Source of the DNA: Hyphomicrobiales bacterium
Lineage (GTDB): Bacteria; Pseudomonadota; Alphaproteobacteria; Rhizobiales; Rhizobiaceae
Length of the DNA: 64,000 nt
Assembly: GCA_900469445.1 (NCBI GenBank)
Contig: UBXM01000040.1
Location: 84,161-148,160 of the forward strand
Direction of reading: 5' to 3'
Part shown: positions 53,028 through 62,133 of the stretch, piece by piece
How positions within the stretch are numbered: position 1 is the first letter of the stretch
How the letters are laid out: the number at the start of each line of letters is the position of its first letter
Made by a program: the position numbers and the translations under genes
Notes under the pieces: model-generated
What the model saw: only the letters and a program-made list of their open reading frames with translations
Database searches by the model: none
Told to the model about the DNA's origin: nothing

Positions 53028-53104
53028 TGGCGCACCCGAAGAGATTCGAACTCCTGACCCCCAGATTCGTAGTCTGGTGCTCTATCCAGCTGAGCTACGG
53101 GTGC
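53028..53104 (-). tRNA. tRNA-Arg (anticodon ACG)
   Basis: A 77-nt cloverleaf on the minus strand: acceptor GCACCCG/CGGGTGC, D-arm GCTC/GAGC, anticodon stem CAGA/TCTG with loop CTACGAA, T-loop AGTTCGAATCT, encoded CCA. Anticodon ACG (A edited to inosine) reads CGU, CGC and CGA. Confidence 0.97.
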
Positions 53105-53239
53105 GTCTGTCAGCGATGTTTTCCGCTGGCGTGGCGATCCTCTAAAGGGTGCCGAAAAGGATTGCAAGCGATTTTCCCCGGCTTGATGTCATTTTATCTT
53201 CGCAAATATATCAAGCCTTTGTTTTTAAAGTATTATTAC

Positions 53240-54736
53240 TCACGCCCTCGCGCGGTAGTCCTCCAGAGAGACGGGACGGTCGGGAATTTCGATGCGGAAC
53301 TGCGTGCCCGGGCCGGGCTTTTCGACAAGCGCGATCGTGCCGCCATGCGCCAGCACAAGCTCGCGTGCGATGACCAGCCCCAGCCCCGTGCCGCCTGAAC
53401 GGGCGGAGCCTCTGAAAGCGGAGAAGAGGTTCTCGCGTGCCTTGCGCGGCATGCCGGGCCCGGTGTCATCAACGGTGATGCTGACGACGCTGCCGAGGCG
53501 ATGCGCCGACAGGGTGACGCGCCGCACAGCTTTCGGATCATCGGCATCATGCGTGAGCAGCGCCTGTACAGCATTGCGGCACAGATTGTGAACCACGCGG
53601 AAAATCTGTTCGCCGTCGCAATCGACTTCCACGCCTTCCGATATCTGCTCGATGAACTCGATGCCCGATTCGGGATCGATTGCCAGCATATCGCGCACTT
53701 CCTGGCAGAGTTCGGTCAGATCGACCCGTCGGCGGCGCGGAGCCGCCTCCGATGCCTGACCATAGGCCAGGACCTCATTGGTATAACCCACTGCCCGGTC
53801 GATGGTGCGCAGCAATTTCGGCGCGAAGCTTCTTACCATCGGATCTTCGACATCCGTCAGGCGATCGGACATCAGCTGAGCCGAGGCCAGGATATTGCGC
53901 ATGTCGTGATTGATCTTCGAAACCGCGAGGCCAAGATCCGCGAGATTCTTCTGCTGTTTCAAGGTTCGCTGGAGTTCAACCTGCATGGCCGCGAGGTGGC
54001 GGCCCGCAACGGCCAGTTCACCACGGGAACGGTCGTCAGCGAAAACACGGGAGGGATCATCCGGCTGCTCGGAGAACAGCTGCATGCTGTGCGTCAGCCG
54101 CCGGATCGGCGAAATCATCATACGATTGATCGCGAGGAAGATGAGGATCGCCGTGATTACCGAGATCAGCAGGGAGAGGAGAAACATCGTCTTCGAATAT
54201 TTCAGCATGTCCTTGCGAAGCGCGTTATCGGTCATGACCAGTTCGATGATCATGTCGCTTTCGCCGATCGGTCCGTAAACACGCATCACCCGGTCGCCGC
54301 CGAAGACAAGCGTATCGAGCGCGTCGCGCATCGTCCCGAGGAGGGAATTCTGGGCAAGATCGTATTGCGCGTCGATTTCCGGAGGGACTTCGATCGCGGC
54401 AAGCAATCGGGAGGTTCCATCCTTGCGCAGCGCGATGACCTTGGTGCCGGTCGCCAGCAGCGTATCGTCCTGAACGGCACGGGGCAATTCTGCAGGCTGA
54501 AGCCCGTCGATCACGATGCCGGCTGCGGCTGCCGTGTCCAGACGATCCCGCAACCAGTTCATGCGCATGCCTGAGATGGACGGCATGAAGATCAGGATTT
54601 CCGCGAGCATGACGAATATGACCGTCAGCCAGAGCAAACGCCCCGAAAGCCCACGCAGGATCGTCGGCATCGGCTCCGGTCCGGCGCCGTCCGGCCATGT
54701 TCCCTGGCGTCCCGAGGTGTGAACCTCGCTATCCAT
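53240..54736 (-). CDS. Orphan sensor histidine kinase
   Basis: Membrane kinase of 498 residues. Two membrane helices (about 32-56 and 184-207) enclose a periplasmic domain of about 125 residues; a HAMP-like linker follows. The H-box is SKINHDMRN with His277, a less common NHDMRN form; the catalytic domain has NLCRNAVQAL, DDTGPGMP and GTGLGLVIAREL. No response regulator gene adjoins it. ATG at 54736 was chosen because TGGAGAT lies seven bases upstream; GTG at 54748 is the alternative. Confidence 0.9.
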   Translation of the reverse strand: MDSEVHTSGRQGTWPDGAGPEPMPTILRGLSGRLLWLTVIFVMLAEILIFMPSISGMRMNWLRDRLDTAAAAGIVIDGLQPAELPRAVQDDTLLATGTKVIALRKDGTSRLLAAIEVPPEIDAQYDLAQNSLLGTMRDALDTLVFGGDRVMRVYGPIGESDMIIELVMTDNALRKDMLKYSKTMFLLSLLISVITAILIFLAINRMMISPIRRLTHSMQLFSEQPDDPSRVFADDRSRGELAVAGRHLAAMQVELQRTLKQQKNLADLGLAVSKINHDMRNILASAQLMSDRLTDVEDPMVRSFAPKLLRTIDRAVGYTNEVLAYGQASEAAPRRRRVDLTELCQEVRDMLAIDPESGIEFIEQISEGVEVDCDGEQIFRVVHNLCRNAVQALLTHDADDPKAVRRVTLSAHRLGSVVSITVDDTGPGMPRKARENLFSAFRGSARSGGTGLGLVIARELVLAHGGTIALVEKPGPGTQFRIEIPDRPVSLEDYRARA

Positions 54737-54826
54737 ACGGATCTCCACTTTCAGCCACGGGCTTCAACTCCCCGTGTGTGCGGCTATTTTACCGCGTCAC
54801 CAAGATTTGAACACCCCGGGCAAACG

Positions 54827-54858
54827 CAAAAGGCGGAGACAAAAGCCGCCTCCGCCTT
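54827..54858 (-). terminator. Terminator of the chemoreceptor gene
   Basis: On the minus strand AAGGCGGAG pairs with CTCCGCCTT, followed by a TTTT run, 26 bases after the chemoreceptor stop. Confidence 0.8.
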
Positions 54859-54884
54859 AAATTTCGGTAATGTTCAGGCTGATT

Positions 54885-56897
54885 TCAGAATTCTTCCCAG
54901 TCCGCGGCGCTGGCTGTCGCAGCGGCCGAACCGCCTCCACCGAAAGCACGACCGAGTGCCGCGGTCAGTTTTCTGGCCGGTGACGATCGAGGGCGATGAG
55001 CGTTTTCTGCCAGAACAGGACGCGCCGAACCCGCGGCATCCTCAGCGATCCTGAAGTGTGAAACCAGGCGATAAAGGGCGTCCGCCTCCGCCGAAAGCTT
55101 GCTGGTGGCAGCCGAGCTTTCTTCCACCATGGCGGCATTCTGCTGCGTGACGTGATCCATCTGGTTGACCGCGGTATTCACCTCGGCAAGGCCCGTCGCC
55201 TGTTCGCGAGACGCGACCGCGATCGAATGGATATGATCATTGACGCGGCTGACACGGGACTCGATCTCCGACAACGCCTCGCCGGTCTTTTGAACCAGCT
55301 GAACACCGCCCGCCACTTCTTGGCCCGACTTGCCGATCAATGCCTTGATGTCCTTGGCGGCACTTGCCGAACGTTGCGCAAGTTCACGGACCTCCTGGGC
55401 GACGACGGCAAATCCCTTGCCGGCTTCACCGGCACGCGCTGCCTCCACCCCTGCATTGAGGGCAAGAAGGTTGGTCTGGAAGGCGATCTCGTCGATCACG
55501 TTGGTGATCTGCGCGATTTCCCGCGACGCCTGTTCGATACGGCCCATCGCCTTGATCGCATCGCGGACGACAGCGCCGGACTGTACCGCGCTCTCCTTCG
55601 CTTCGCCGACCATGACAGTCGCCTCGTTGGCGCGTTCGTTCGAGGTCTTCACGACGGAGGTGATTTGATCGAGCGCCGCAGAGGTTTCTTCAAGCGCCGC
55701 TGCCTGCTGTTCGGTGCGCTTCGACAGATCGTTGGCGGCACTGCTCAGTTCGGAAGCACCGTCATTCATCGCGCCGGTCGCGTTGCGCACCTTGCCCATG
55801 GTGGACTGAAGCGTCTGCATCGTCAGATTGACGTTCTGCTGCAGTTCGGCAAATGCGCCCTTGAAATCGCCGCGCATGCTGTCGGTCAGATCGCCATCGG
55901 ACAGGCTTCTGACAACGCGACGTGTTTCGGATACACCTGCATCAACGCTTCTGACGAGCTGATCGATATTGCGGGCAACGCGGTCGAGGCTTTCGACGCC
56001 CCACTGCTTGTCTATCCGCGAGGTAAAGTCACCCTCGGCAGCCGCCTGAACGACAGCGGACATGCGCGTCTGCAGATCGTCGCTTTTCGCCTTCAGGCCC
56101 GCTTCCGCATTGGTCATCCGCGCGACTTCGAGACCGTTCGTCTTGAAGACTTCGACCGCTGCCGCCATGTCACCGATCTCGTCCTTGCGACCGGAGAACG
56201 GCACATGGGCGTCATAATCGCCCTGCGCCAGACGGCCCATGGAAGAAGTCAGCGTCAGGATCGGTCCGCTGATCTGTCGGCGTCCGAGATAAAGGCCGAA
56301 TGCAAGGCCACCACCCACGCCGAAAAGCGCAACAGTGAGAACGGAATAGAAGATAAGGTTGCCGAAAGAGCTCATCTGCGTGCTCAGCACGTCGAGATCG
56401 GCAAGATCCGAGGCAACCACCTTGTCGATCTCTGCCTGATAGGCCTTGCGGTTTGCCCGGTTGGCGTCGTTGTTACCCTGAACATTGGCGGCCTGCGGGC
56501 CTTCGGTTGCGCCGAGACGCACGGTTTCGCTGCGGAATAGCTTGAATTCCCGGAAGCCTGCCGTGAGTTTTTCGAATTGCGCCTTCTGCGCTGCGGGGAC
56601 AACAGCTGCCCAATCAGCGACCAGCTTTTCCATATCGCCGAGGCTTTTCGTCACGCCTTCGCCAAAAGGCTTGGCGGATTCGACATCCTTTGCGGCGTAC
56701 ATGCCGCGAGCATCCATGACGACTGCGGTCACCAGACGGTTCAGCCGCTCGCCCTTGTACACCCGGTCAGCAATATTGGCGTAGGCGTTTTGCTTGTCAT
56801 GGTATTCGGTAACCGCGAAAACAGACAATCCTGCAATTGCGCATGCGACAAGGCTCATCAACCCCACGAGAAGGTTGATCTTCACTCCAATTTTCAC
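54885..56897 (-). CDS. Methyl-accepting chemotaxis protein with C-terminal CheR-tether-like motif
   Basis: Chemoreceptor of 670 residues from a GTG start at 56897 with GGAGGAG seven bases upstream. Helices at about 9-30 and 185-210 bracket a four-helix-bundle type periplasmic domain; HAMP follows, then the signalling domain with the conserved tip IDEIAFQTNLLALNAGVEAARAGEAGKGFAVVAQEVR-type region. The protein ends DWEEF, matching the xWxxF pentapeptide that tethers CheR/CheB in other receptors. The ligand is unknown and no che genes are near. Confidence 0.93.
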   Translation of the reverse strand: MKIGVKINLLVGLMSLVACAIAGLSVFAVTEYHDKQNAYANIADRVYKGERLNRLVTAVVMDARGMYAAKDVESAKPFGEGVTKSLGDMEKLVADWAAVVPAAQKAQFEKLTAGFREFKLFRSETVRLGATEGPQAANVQGNNDANRANRKAYQAEIDKVVASDLADLDVLSTQMSSFGNLIFYSVLTVALFGVGGGLAFGLYLGRRQISGPILTLTSSMGRLAQGDYDAHVPFSGRKDEIGDMAAAVEVFKTNGLEVARMTNAEAGLKAKSDDLQTRMSAVVQAAAEGDFTSRIDKQWGVESLDRVARNIDQLVRSVDAGVSETRRVVRSLSDGDLTDSMRGDFKGAFAELQQNVNLTMQTLQSTMGKVRNATGAMNDGASELSSAANDLSKRTEQQAAALEETSAALDQITSVVKTSNERANEATVMVGEAKESAVQSGAVVRDAIKAMGRIEQASREIAQITNVIDEIAFQTNLLALNAGVEAARAGEAGKGFAVVAQEVRELAQRSASAAKDIKALIGKSGQEVAGGVQLVQKTGEALSEIESRVSRVNDHIHSIAVASREQATGLAEVNTAVNQMDHVTQQNAAMVEESSAATSKLSAEADALYRLVSHFRIAEDAAGSARPVLAENAHRPRSSPARKLTAALGRAFGGGGSAAATASAADWEEF

Positions 56898-57371
56898 GGT
56901 AATCTCCTCCAAAGACACCAGAGCAGCACCGACATCGGCCGCTGTTCTTGATGAAGGTGAAAATTAGCATAAAATTATTAATAACAGCTGATCGGATATG
57001 GCAATTCACACCGGCCGGGCGCGCAAAATACTCCCGTTTTGGCGACTTATTCGGCGATATATTTCCTCATTACCTGAGCGATTGCCCATAACTTGGAAAA
57101 ATCCGCCAAAAACACAACTCTTGAAATCAGATCCGTACTCGACTTGTATTAGTAATTGCATTTGCATTCACTTAAATATCAGCATCACAAGGGCGGCCTT
57201 CCCAGCTCTGAGGGCCTGCGGATTGACTTTCAGGCTCAACTTGAACTATATGCCCGCGCGCTCAGACGACGGACTGCCCATCGCACTCCATATGTCATGC
57301 GCATTTCCGAAACGCTCTTGCTTCAATAGAAGCAATATTCAAGAAGGGCCGCACACCGCGGCATTAAAAAA
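56898..57371. other. 474-base gap between chemoreceptor and rpmH
   Basis: Divergent promoter region, clearly lower in GC than its neighbours. It contains the rpmH promoter candidate at 57223-57252. Words such as TGCATTTGCATTC near 57160 look like a regulator half-site pair but fit no consensus I can name. No gene or RNA family was recognised. Confidence 0.5.
57223..57252 (+). promoter_or_regulatory. Candidate promoter of rpmH-rnpA-yidC
   Basis: TTGACT at 57223-57228, an 18-base spacer and TATATG at 57247-57252, 120 bases before rpmH. Confidence 0.5.
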
Positions 57372-57506
57372 ATGAAGCGTACCTACCAACCGTCCAAGCT
57401 TGTTCGCAAGCGTCGTCATGGTTTCCGTGCCCGTATGGCTACCAAGGGTGGCCGTGCAGTTCTTTCGGCTCGTCGCGCACGCGGCCGTGCCAAGCTGTCG
57501 GCCTAA
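57372..57506 (+). CDS. rpmH: 50S ribosomal protein L34
   Basis: 44-residue ribosomal protein, complete: begins MKRTYQPSKLVRKRRHGF and ends GRAKLSA. L34 sits near the exit region of the large subunit. The rpmH-rnpA-yidC order is the classical bacterial arrangement; rnpA begins 24 bases later. Confidence 0.98.
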   Translation: MKRTYQPSKLVRKRRHGFRARMATKGGRAVLSARRARGRAKLSA

Positions 57507-57530
57507 CGGCCGACTTGCCCGGATCGGGCA

Positions 57531-57923
57531 GTGACGACGAGTAAAGAAAAGAAAAACACTGTCGGGCGGCTGAAAAGCCGGCCGCAGTTTCTTGCTGTTC
57601 GCAAAGGCGAAGCACGCCGCGGGAGAACGTTTCTCCTGGAAGTTCTCGACCGCAAGCAGCCCGATGAGCCGCCACGTGTCGGCTTCACCGTTACCAAGAA
57701 GCACGGGAACGCCGTCGAGCGGAACCGGATGCGACGGCGGCTGAAGGAAGCGGTGCGCAAATCCGCCGGATTTGCAATGGAAAACGGACACGACTATGTG
57801 ATCGTCGCGCGCAGGGAGGTGCTCGGCATTTCCTTCTCAAATTTGACCGAACAACTTGCAGCACGCATTGAAGGCAGGCAAAAGCCAAAGCCTGTCTCAG
57901 GAACCTCCTCCAGGAAAGCATGA
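57531..57923 (+). CDS. rnpA: Ribonuclease P protein component
   Basis: Small basic protein that helps the RNase P RNA mature tRNA 5' ends. 130 residues from a GTG start. The N-terminal GRLKSRPQFLAVRKG and the RNR motif region NAVERNRMRRRLKEAVR (61-77) are characteristic, as is VIVARREVL. Its last four bases overlap the yidC start (ATGA), so the two are coupled. Confidence 0.95.
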   Translation: MTTSKEKKNTVGRLKSRPQFLAVRKGEARRGRTFLLEVLDRKQPDEPPRVGFTVTKKHGNAVERNRMRRRLKEAVRKSAGFAMENGHDYVIVARREVLGISFSNLTEQLAARIEGRQKPKPVSGTSSRKA

Positions 57924-59710
57924 TGGAAAAAAACCGAAATTACTTCATCGCGATCGGCCTATCGGTCGTCATCGTCCTTGCCTGGCAGTTCCTTTATATG
58001 AACCCGCGCATGGAAGCGCAGCAGCGTGCCGCTGAAGCCCAGCAGGCATTGCAGCAGCAGCAGGCCGCGCAGGAACCTACCCCCGGTAATGTAACCGTGG
58101 GCAACCTGCCGGGAGCCGGCCAGGCTCAGGCAACCGCGACCCGCGAGCAGGCGCTTGCCAAGTCCGAGCGCGTCGAAATCGACACTCCGGCCGTCGCTGG
58201 CTCGATCAATCTGACGGGCGCTCGTTTCGACGACCTGAAGCTGCGCGAGTATCATGAGACCGTCGACGACTCGAGCCCGCTCATCACGCTCTTTTCGCCG
58301 GCAGACACCAAGGACGGTTATTTCGGTGAAATCGGCTATGTCGGCAGCGACACAAGCGGACAGACGCCCGGTCCCGGCACGAAGTGGACGCTTGCCAGCG
58401 GGCAGAAGCTGACCACGACGACCCCGGTGACGCTTTCCTTCACCAATGACAAGGGCATCGTCTTCAACCGCACGATCTCGATCGACGATCACTATATGAT
58501 CAGCGTGTCGGACAAGATCGAGAACCCGGGTTCGGAAGCCGTAACGCTTTCCTCCTATGGCCGCATCACCCGCAACAACAAGCCGGTCACGCCGTCAGTA
58601 TGGGTCATTCACGAAGGCTTCCTCGGCGTTTTCGGCGCCGATGGCAGCCTCGCCGAGCATACCTATTCCAACGTCGAAGAAGATGCTTTCACCAGCGCCA
58701 AGGCAACCGGCGGCTGGCTTGGCATTACCGACAAGTACTGGGCTGCGACGATCGTACCGCCGCAGGCGATGGCTTACGAAGGCCGCTTCACGCATTTCAC
58801 CGACGGCCAGCCGCGTTATCAGGCGGATTACAAGGGTGAGCCGCTGACCATCCAGCCCGGCCAGTCGACCGAGCTGAAGAACATGGTCTTCGCAGGCGCC
58901 AAGGAAGTTCCGCTCGTCGACCGTTATGCGGAAGAATACAAGATTCCGCATTTCGACCTGCTGATCGACTGGGGCTGGTTCTACTTCATCACCAAGCCGA
59001 TGTTCCAGCTGATGGACTTCTTCTTCCGTCACGTCGGGAACTTCGGCGTTGCGATCCTTCTGACGACCATCGTCGTCAAGCTGATCTTCTTCCCGCTGGC
59101 CAGCAAGCAGTATGCTTCGATGGCCAACATGAAGCGCATGCAGCCGAAGATGGAAGAGCTGAAGGCCAAGCACGGCGACGACCGGATGGCGCTGCAGCAG
59201 GCGATGATGGCGCTCTACAAGGAAGAGAAGATCAACCCGATTGCCGGTTGCTGGCCGGTGCTCTTGCAGATCCCGGTCTTCTTCGCGCTCTACAAGGTCA
59301 TCTACGTCACGATCGAGATGCGTCACGCACCGTTCTTCGGCTGGATCCAGGACCTTTCCGCGCCGGACCCGACCTCGCTGTTCAACCTGTTCGGCCTCCT
59401 GCCCTACGACGTTCCGCACTTCCTGCTGATCGGCGTCTGGCCGCTGATCATGGGCATCACGATGTTCCTGCAGATGCGCATGAACCCGACCCCGCCGGAT
59501 CCGACCCAGCAGATGATCTTCAACTGGATGCCGCTGGTCTTCACCTTCATGCTGGCGTCTTTCCCGGCCGGTCTCGTTATCTACTGGGCCTGGAACAACA
59601 CGCTGTCGGTGACGCAGCAGGCAGTGATCATGAAGCGCCACGGCGCCAAGATCGAGCTCTTCGACAATCTCAAGGGCTTCTTCAAACGAAAGCCCGCGGA
59701 AAGCAAATAA
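57920..59710 (+). CDS. yidC: Membrane protein insertase YidC
   Basis: Inserts and folds inner-membrane proteins, alone or with SecYEG. 596 residues, the long Gram-negative form. An N-terminal anchor (NYFIAIGLSVVIVLAWQFLYM) is followed by a large periplasmic beta domain (about 75-350) and five C-terminal helices. The core carries FFPLASKQYASMANMKRMQPK and GCWPVLLQIPVFFALYKVIYV-type segments. ATG at 57920 or 57923 may be used. A terminator follows directly. Confidence 0.98.
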   Translation: MMEKNRNYFIAIGLSVVIVLAWQFLYMNPRMEAQQRAAEAQQALQQQQAAQEPTPGNVTVGNLPGAGQAQATATREQALAKSERVEIDTPAVAGSINLTGARFDDLKLREYHETVDDSSPLITLFSPADTKDGYFGEIGYVGSDTSGQTPGPGTKWTLASGQKLTTTTPVTLSFTNDKGIVFNRTISIDDHYMISVSDKIENPGSEAVTLSSYGRITRNNKPVTPSVWVIHEGFLGVFGADGSLAEHTYSNVEEDAFTSAKATGGWLGITDKYWAATIVPPQAMAYEGRFTHFTDGQPRYQADYKGEPLTIQPGQSTELKNMVFAGAKEVPLVDRYAEEYKIPHFDLLIDWGWFYFITKPMFQLMDFFFRHVGNFGVAILLTTIVVKLIFFPLASKQYASMANMKRMQPKMEELKAKHGDDRMALQQAMMALYKEEKINPIAGCWPVLLQIPVFFALYKVIYVTIEMRHAPFFGWIQDLSAPDPTSLFNLFGLLPYDVPHFLLIGVWPLIMGITMFLQMRMNPTPPDPTQQMIFNWMPLVFTFMLASFPAGLVIYWAWNNTLSVTQQAVIMKRHGAKIELFDNLKGFFKRKPAESK

Positions 59711-59715
59711 CCATC

Positions 59716-59756
59716 AAAACCCCGGATGCCGGATCGGCCTCCGGGGTTTTCTTTTG
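59716..59756 (+). terminator. Intrinsic terminator after yidC
   Basis: AAAACCCCGGA pairs with TCCGGGGTTTT, then CTTTT; 6 bases after the yidC stop. Confidence 0.9.
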
Positions 59757-59864
59757 GTTTCTCGGCAAAACACCCACCTATCAAAAGAGGCGGCAAAGCT
59801 TGACATCCGGCGTCAAAACCCGGATGCGGTTGGCGTTTCCCCGAATGCGAAGATAGAAAAGCGG

Positions 59865-60512
59865 ATGACAACCAACGACAAGCCTCTGTTCGGCCGGCCC
59901 TGGATCTTCATCCGCGGCGTGCCTTCGATGAAGTTCCTGCCGCCGGAAGGCCCTCTGGAGGTTGCTTTCGCCGGCCGCTCCAATGTCGGCAAATCCTCGC
60001 TGATCAATGCGCTGGTCGGCCAGAAGGGTTTGGCGCGTACGTCGAACACGCCCGGCCGCACGCAGGAACTCAACTATTTCGTGCCGGACGGATATTCAGG
60101 CCAGGAAGGCGACCTGCCGCCGATGGCGCTGGTCGACATGCCCGGTTATGGCTACGCCCAGGCCCCGAAGGAAATGGTCGATGCCTGGACGAAGCTCGTC
60201 TTCGATTATCTGCGTGGCCGCGCGACACTGAAGCGCGTCTATGTGCTGATCGACAGCCGACATGGATTGAAGAAGAATGACGAGGACGTGCTCGACCTGC
60301 TCGACAAGGCCGCCGTCTCCTACCAGATCGTGCTGACCAAGACGGACAAGATCAAGGAACCGGCAGTGCCGAAACTGATCGACGAGACGCTGGAGAAAAT
60401 CCGCAAGCGTCCCGCCGCCTATCCGTTCGTGCTTTCCACTTCCTCCGAAAAGGGCAAGGGTGTGGACGAGCTGCGCGCCGCGATCGCCGAAGCCGTGACG
60501 CTGACGATCTGA
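59865..60512 (+). CDS. yihA: Ribosome biogenesis GTPase YihA/YsxC (EngB)
   Basis: GTPase needed for late large-subunit assembly. 215 residues. G1 GRSNVGKSS at 37-45, G3 DMPGYGYA (about 88-95), G4 TKTD (about 156). The start MTTNDKP at 59865 removes an unconserved extension from 59754 that would run through the terminator. It follows yidC but behind a terminator, so it probably has its own promoter. Confidence 0.96.
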   Translation: MTTNDKPLFGRPWIFIRGVPSMKFLPPEGPLEVAFAGRSNVGKSSLINALVGQKGLARTSNTPGRTQELNYFVPDGYSGQEGDLPPMALVDMPGYGYAQAPKEMVDAWTKLVFDYLRGRATLKRVYVLIDSRHGLKKNDEDVLDLLDKAAVSYQIVLTKTDKIKEPAVPKLIDETLEKIRKRPAAYPFVLSTSSEKGKGVDELRAAIAEAVTLTI

Positions 60513-60533
60513 AGTCGCCTCACCGCGACCTTG

Positions 60534-60559
60534 AGCTGCCGCGCTTTTCATGCGGCAGC
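60534..60559. terminator. Hairpin between yihA and the anti-sigma-like gene
   Basis: GCTGCCGC pairs with GCGGCAGC around a T-rich loop, followed on the plus strand by CTTAAAAGG. It ends two bases before the convergent gene's stop and probably serves both. Confidence 0.6.
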
Positions 60560-60560
60560 C

Positions 60561-60938
60561 TTAAAAGGCAAACCATCCAGACTGAAACGCGGTGTAGGTT
60601 ACGATACCCGCCACCAACACGATGGACAAAGCCCGCCAGAAGGTGAGCGAATTCCAGCATCTTCCAGCCGTCGCCAGTTCCCGGTTGAAGCTTCTCTTGG
60701 CCACCAGGACCGGAAAATGAGCCTGAAGCCGAAGCCGGGCCTTCGGATCGTTATACGGGGCATCATGGGCCGACAGATTGTCTTCCCAGCGTCGTACGGT
60801 CGCCGCAAAAGCCGTGTCCCAGGCCATTCGTTCTTCGATGCCACGACAGACCTCGGGTGACAGGACGCCAAGCACATATTCGCCCGCAAGAACTTGATCT
60901 CGTGAACGGTCACTCTCGCTCTGGTTCGGCGTCGTCAT
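60561..60938 (-). CDS. Short anti-sigma factor-like membrane protein
   Basis: 125 residues. The N-terminus RDQVLAGEYVLGVLSPEVCRGIEERMAWDTAFAATVRRWEDNLSAHDAPYND-like region matches the cytoplasmic start of RskA-type anti-sigma factors (AGEYVLGVL and the VRRWEDNL helix), and one membrane helix lies at about 100-118. The protein stops there; usual relatives have a further extracytoplasmic domain of about 100 residues. No ECF sigma gene is adjacent, so it is either a truncated remnant or a minimal orphan. Function not shown. Confidence 0.65.
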   Translation of the reverse strand: MTTPNQSESDRSRDQVLAGEYVLGVLSPEVCRGIEERMAWDTAFAATVRRWEDNLSAHDAPYNDPKARLRLQAHFPVLVAKRSFNRELATAGRCWNSLTFWRALSIVLVAGIVTYTAFQSGWFAF

Positions 60939-61195
60939 GGTCGGCGTAATCTTCTCGCTGGTAATGTGTCGGGTGCCGGATCCTCAAATCAAGCGAACAA
61001 GGCACTGGCACGACAACAAGGTCGGCCTCTCGTTGCTTTCTGTCAACGCTGCGATCATCAATAAACGGTGGGTGGCGAGAACTCGCCATGCGTCATAAAA
61101 GCCACGTTGCGATCGTTTCGAAAACTTCGCTCTGATTATTCCTTCTGACAAGAAGTTGCGCTAAAAGCGCCCCACCTTTGATGTGAGGGATTTTC

Positions 61196-62083
61196 ATGAC
61201 GACGTCAGACAGCGAACTCCAGGCCAAACTCCTCGCCCAGGCTCTGCCTTACATGCAGCGCTACGAAAACAAGACGATCGTGGTGAAATATGGCGGCCAT
61301 GCGATGGGTGACAGCGAGCTCGGCCGGGCCTTTGCTGCCGATATCGCACTTCTGAAACAGTCCGGCGTCAATCCGATCGTCGTGCATGGCGGCGGTCCGC
61401 AGATCGGTGCGATGCTCAGCAAGATGGGCATCGAATCGAAATTCGAAGGCGGTCTTCGCGTCACGGATCAGAAGACGGTCGAGATCGTCGAGATGGTTCT
61501 CGCCGGCTCGATCAACAAGGAAATCGTCGCGCTGATCAACCAGACCGGCGAATGGGCGATCGGCCTTTGCGGCAAGGACGGCAACATGGTCTTCGCCGAA
61601 AAGGCGAAAAAGACGGTCGTCGATCCCGACAGCAATATCGAGCGTGTGCTCGATCTCGGTTTCGTCGGTGAAGTGGTCGAAGTCGACCGTACGCTGCTGG
61701 ACCTGCTCGCCAAGTCGGAAATGATCCCGGTCATCGCCCCGGTTGCTCCGGGCCGTGACGGCGCGACCTACAATATCAATGCCGACACGTTTGCCGGCGC
61801 GATTGCCGGTGCGCTGCATGCGACGCGCCTGCTTTTCCTCACCGACGTTCCCGGCGTACTCGATCGCGACAAGAAGCTGATCAAGGAGCTGACCGTCGCG
61901 CAGGCGCAGGCCCTGATCAAGGATGGTACGATTTCCGGCGGGATGATCCCGAAGGTCGAGACCTGCATCGACGCGATCCGCGCCGGCGTTCAGGGCGTCG
62001 TCATTCTCAACGGCAAGACCGCCCATTCGGTGCTGCTCGAAATATTCACCGAGCGCGGCGCCGGCACGCTGATCGTGCCCTGA
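61196..62083 (+). CDS. argB: Acetylglutamate kinase
   Basis: Second step of arginine synthesis; phosphorylates N-acetylglutamate. 295 residues. Marks are VVKYGGHAMG (28-37), VVHGGGPQIG (about 62-71) and the C-terminal GGMIPKVETCIDAIRAGV. The N-terminal helix MTTSDSELQAKLLAQALPYMQRYENK is the type linked to arginine-sensitive hexameric enzymes, so feedback inhibition is likely. GAGGGA precedes the ATG. It is separate from argD-argF elsewhere in the window. Confidence 0.97.
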   Translation: MTTSDSELQAKLLAQALPYMQRYENKTIVVKYGGHAMGDSELGRAFAADIALLKQSGVNPIVVHGGGPQIGAMLSKMGIESKFEGGLRVTDQKTVEIVEMVLAGSINKEIVALINQTGEWAIGLCGKDGNMVFAEKAKKTVVDPDSNIERVLDLGFVGEVVEVDRTLLDLLAKSEMIPVIAPVAPGRDGATYNINADTFAGAIAGALHATRLLFLTDVPGVLDRDKKLIKELTVAQAQALIKDGTISGGMIPKVETCIDAIRAGVQGVVILNGKTAHSVLLEIFTERGAGTLIVP

Positions 62084-62105
62084 TCTCTGAGAGACCTGAT
62101 TTGAG

Positions 62106-62129
62106 AAAGGCGCCGAAAGGCGCCTTTTT
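62106..62129. terminator. Terminator between argB and the EamA transporter
   Basis: AAAGGCGCC and GGCGCCTTT pair around a GAAA loop and T residues follow; A residues on the other side allow use from both strands. Confidence 0.92.
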
Positions 62130-62133
62130 CGTT

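Noticed and set aside
13260..53104. The three tRNA genes as integration sites of genomic islands
   Set aside because: Flanking genes are ordinary chromosomal genes and no direct repeat of a tRNA 3' end was seen.
52939..53167. Short frames across tRNA-Arg, one of them on each strand
   Set aside because: They translate the tRNA itself; a common false annotation.
55152..56540. 462-codon plus-strand frame opposite the chemoreceptor
   Set aside because: Shadow of the conserved MCP coding sequence.
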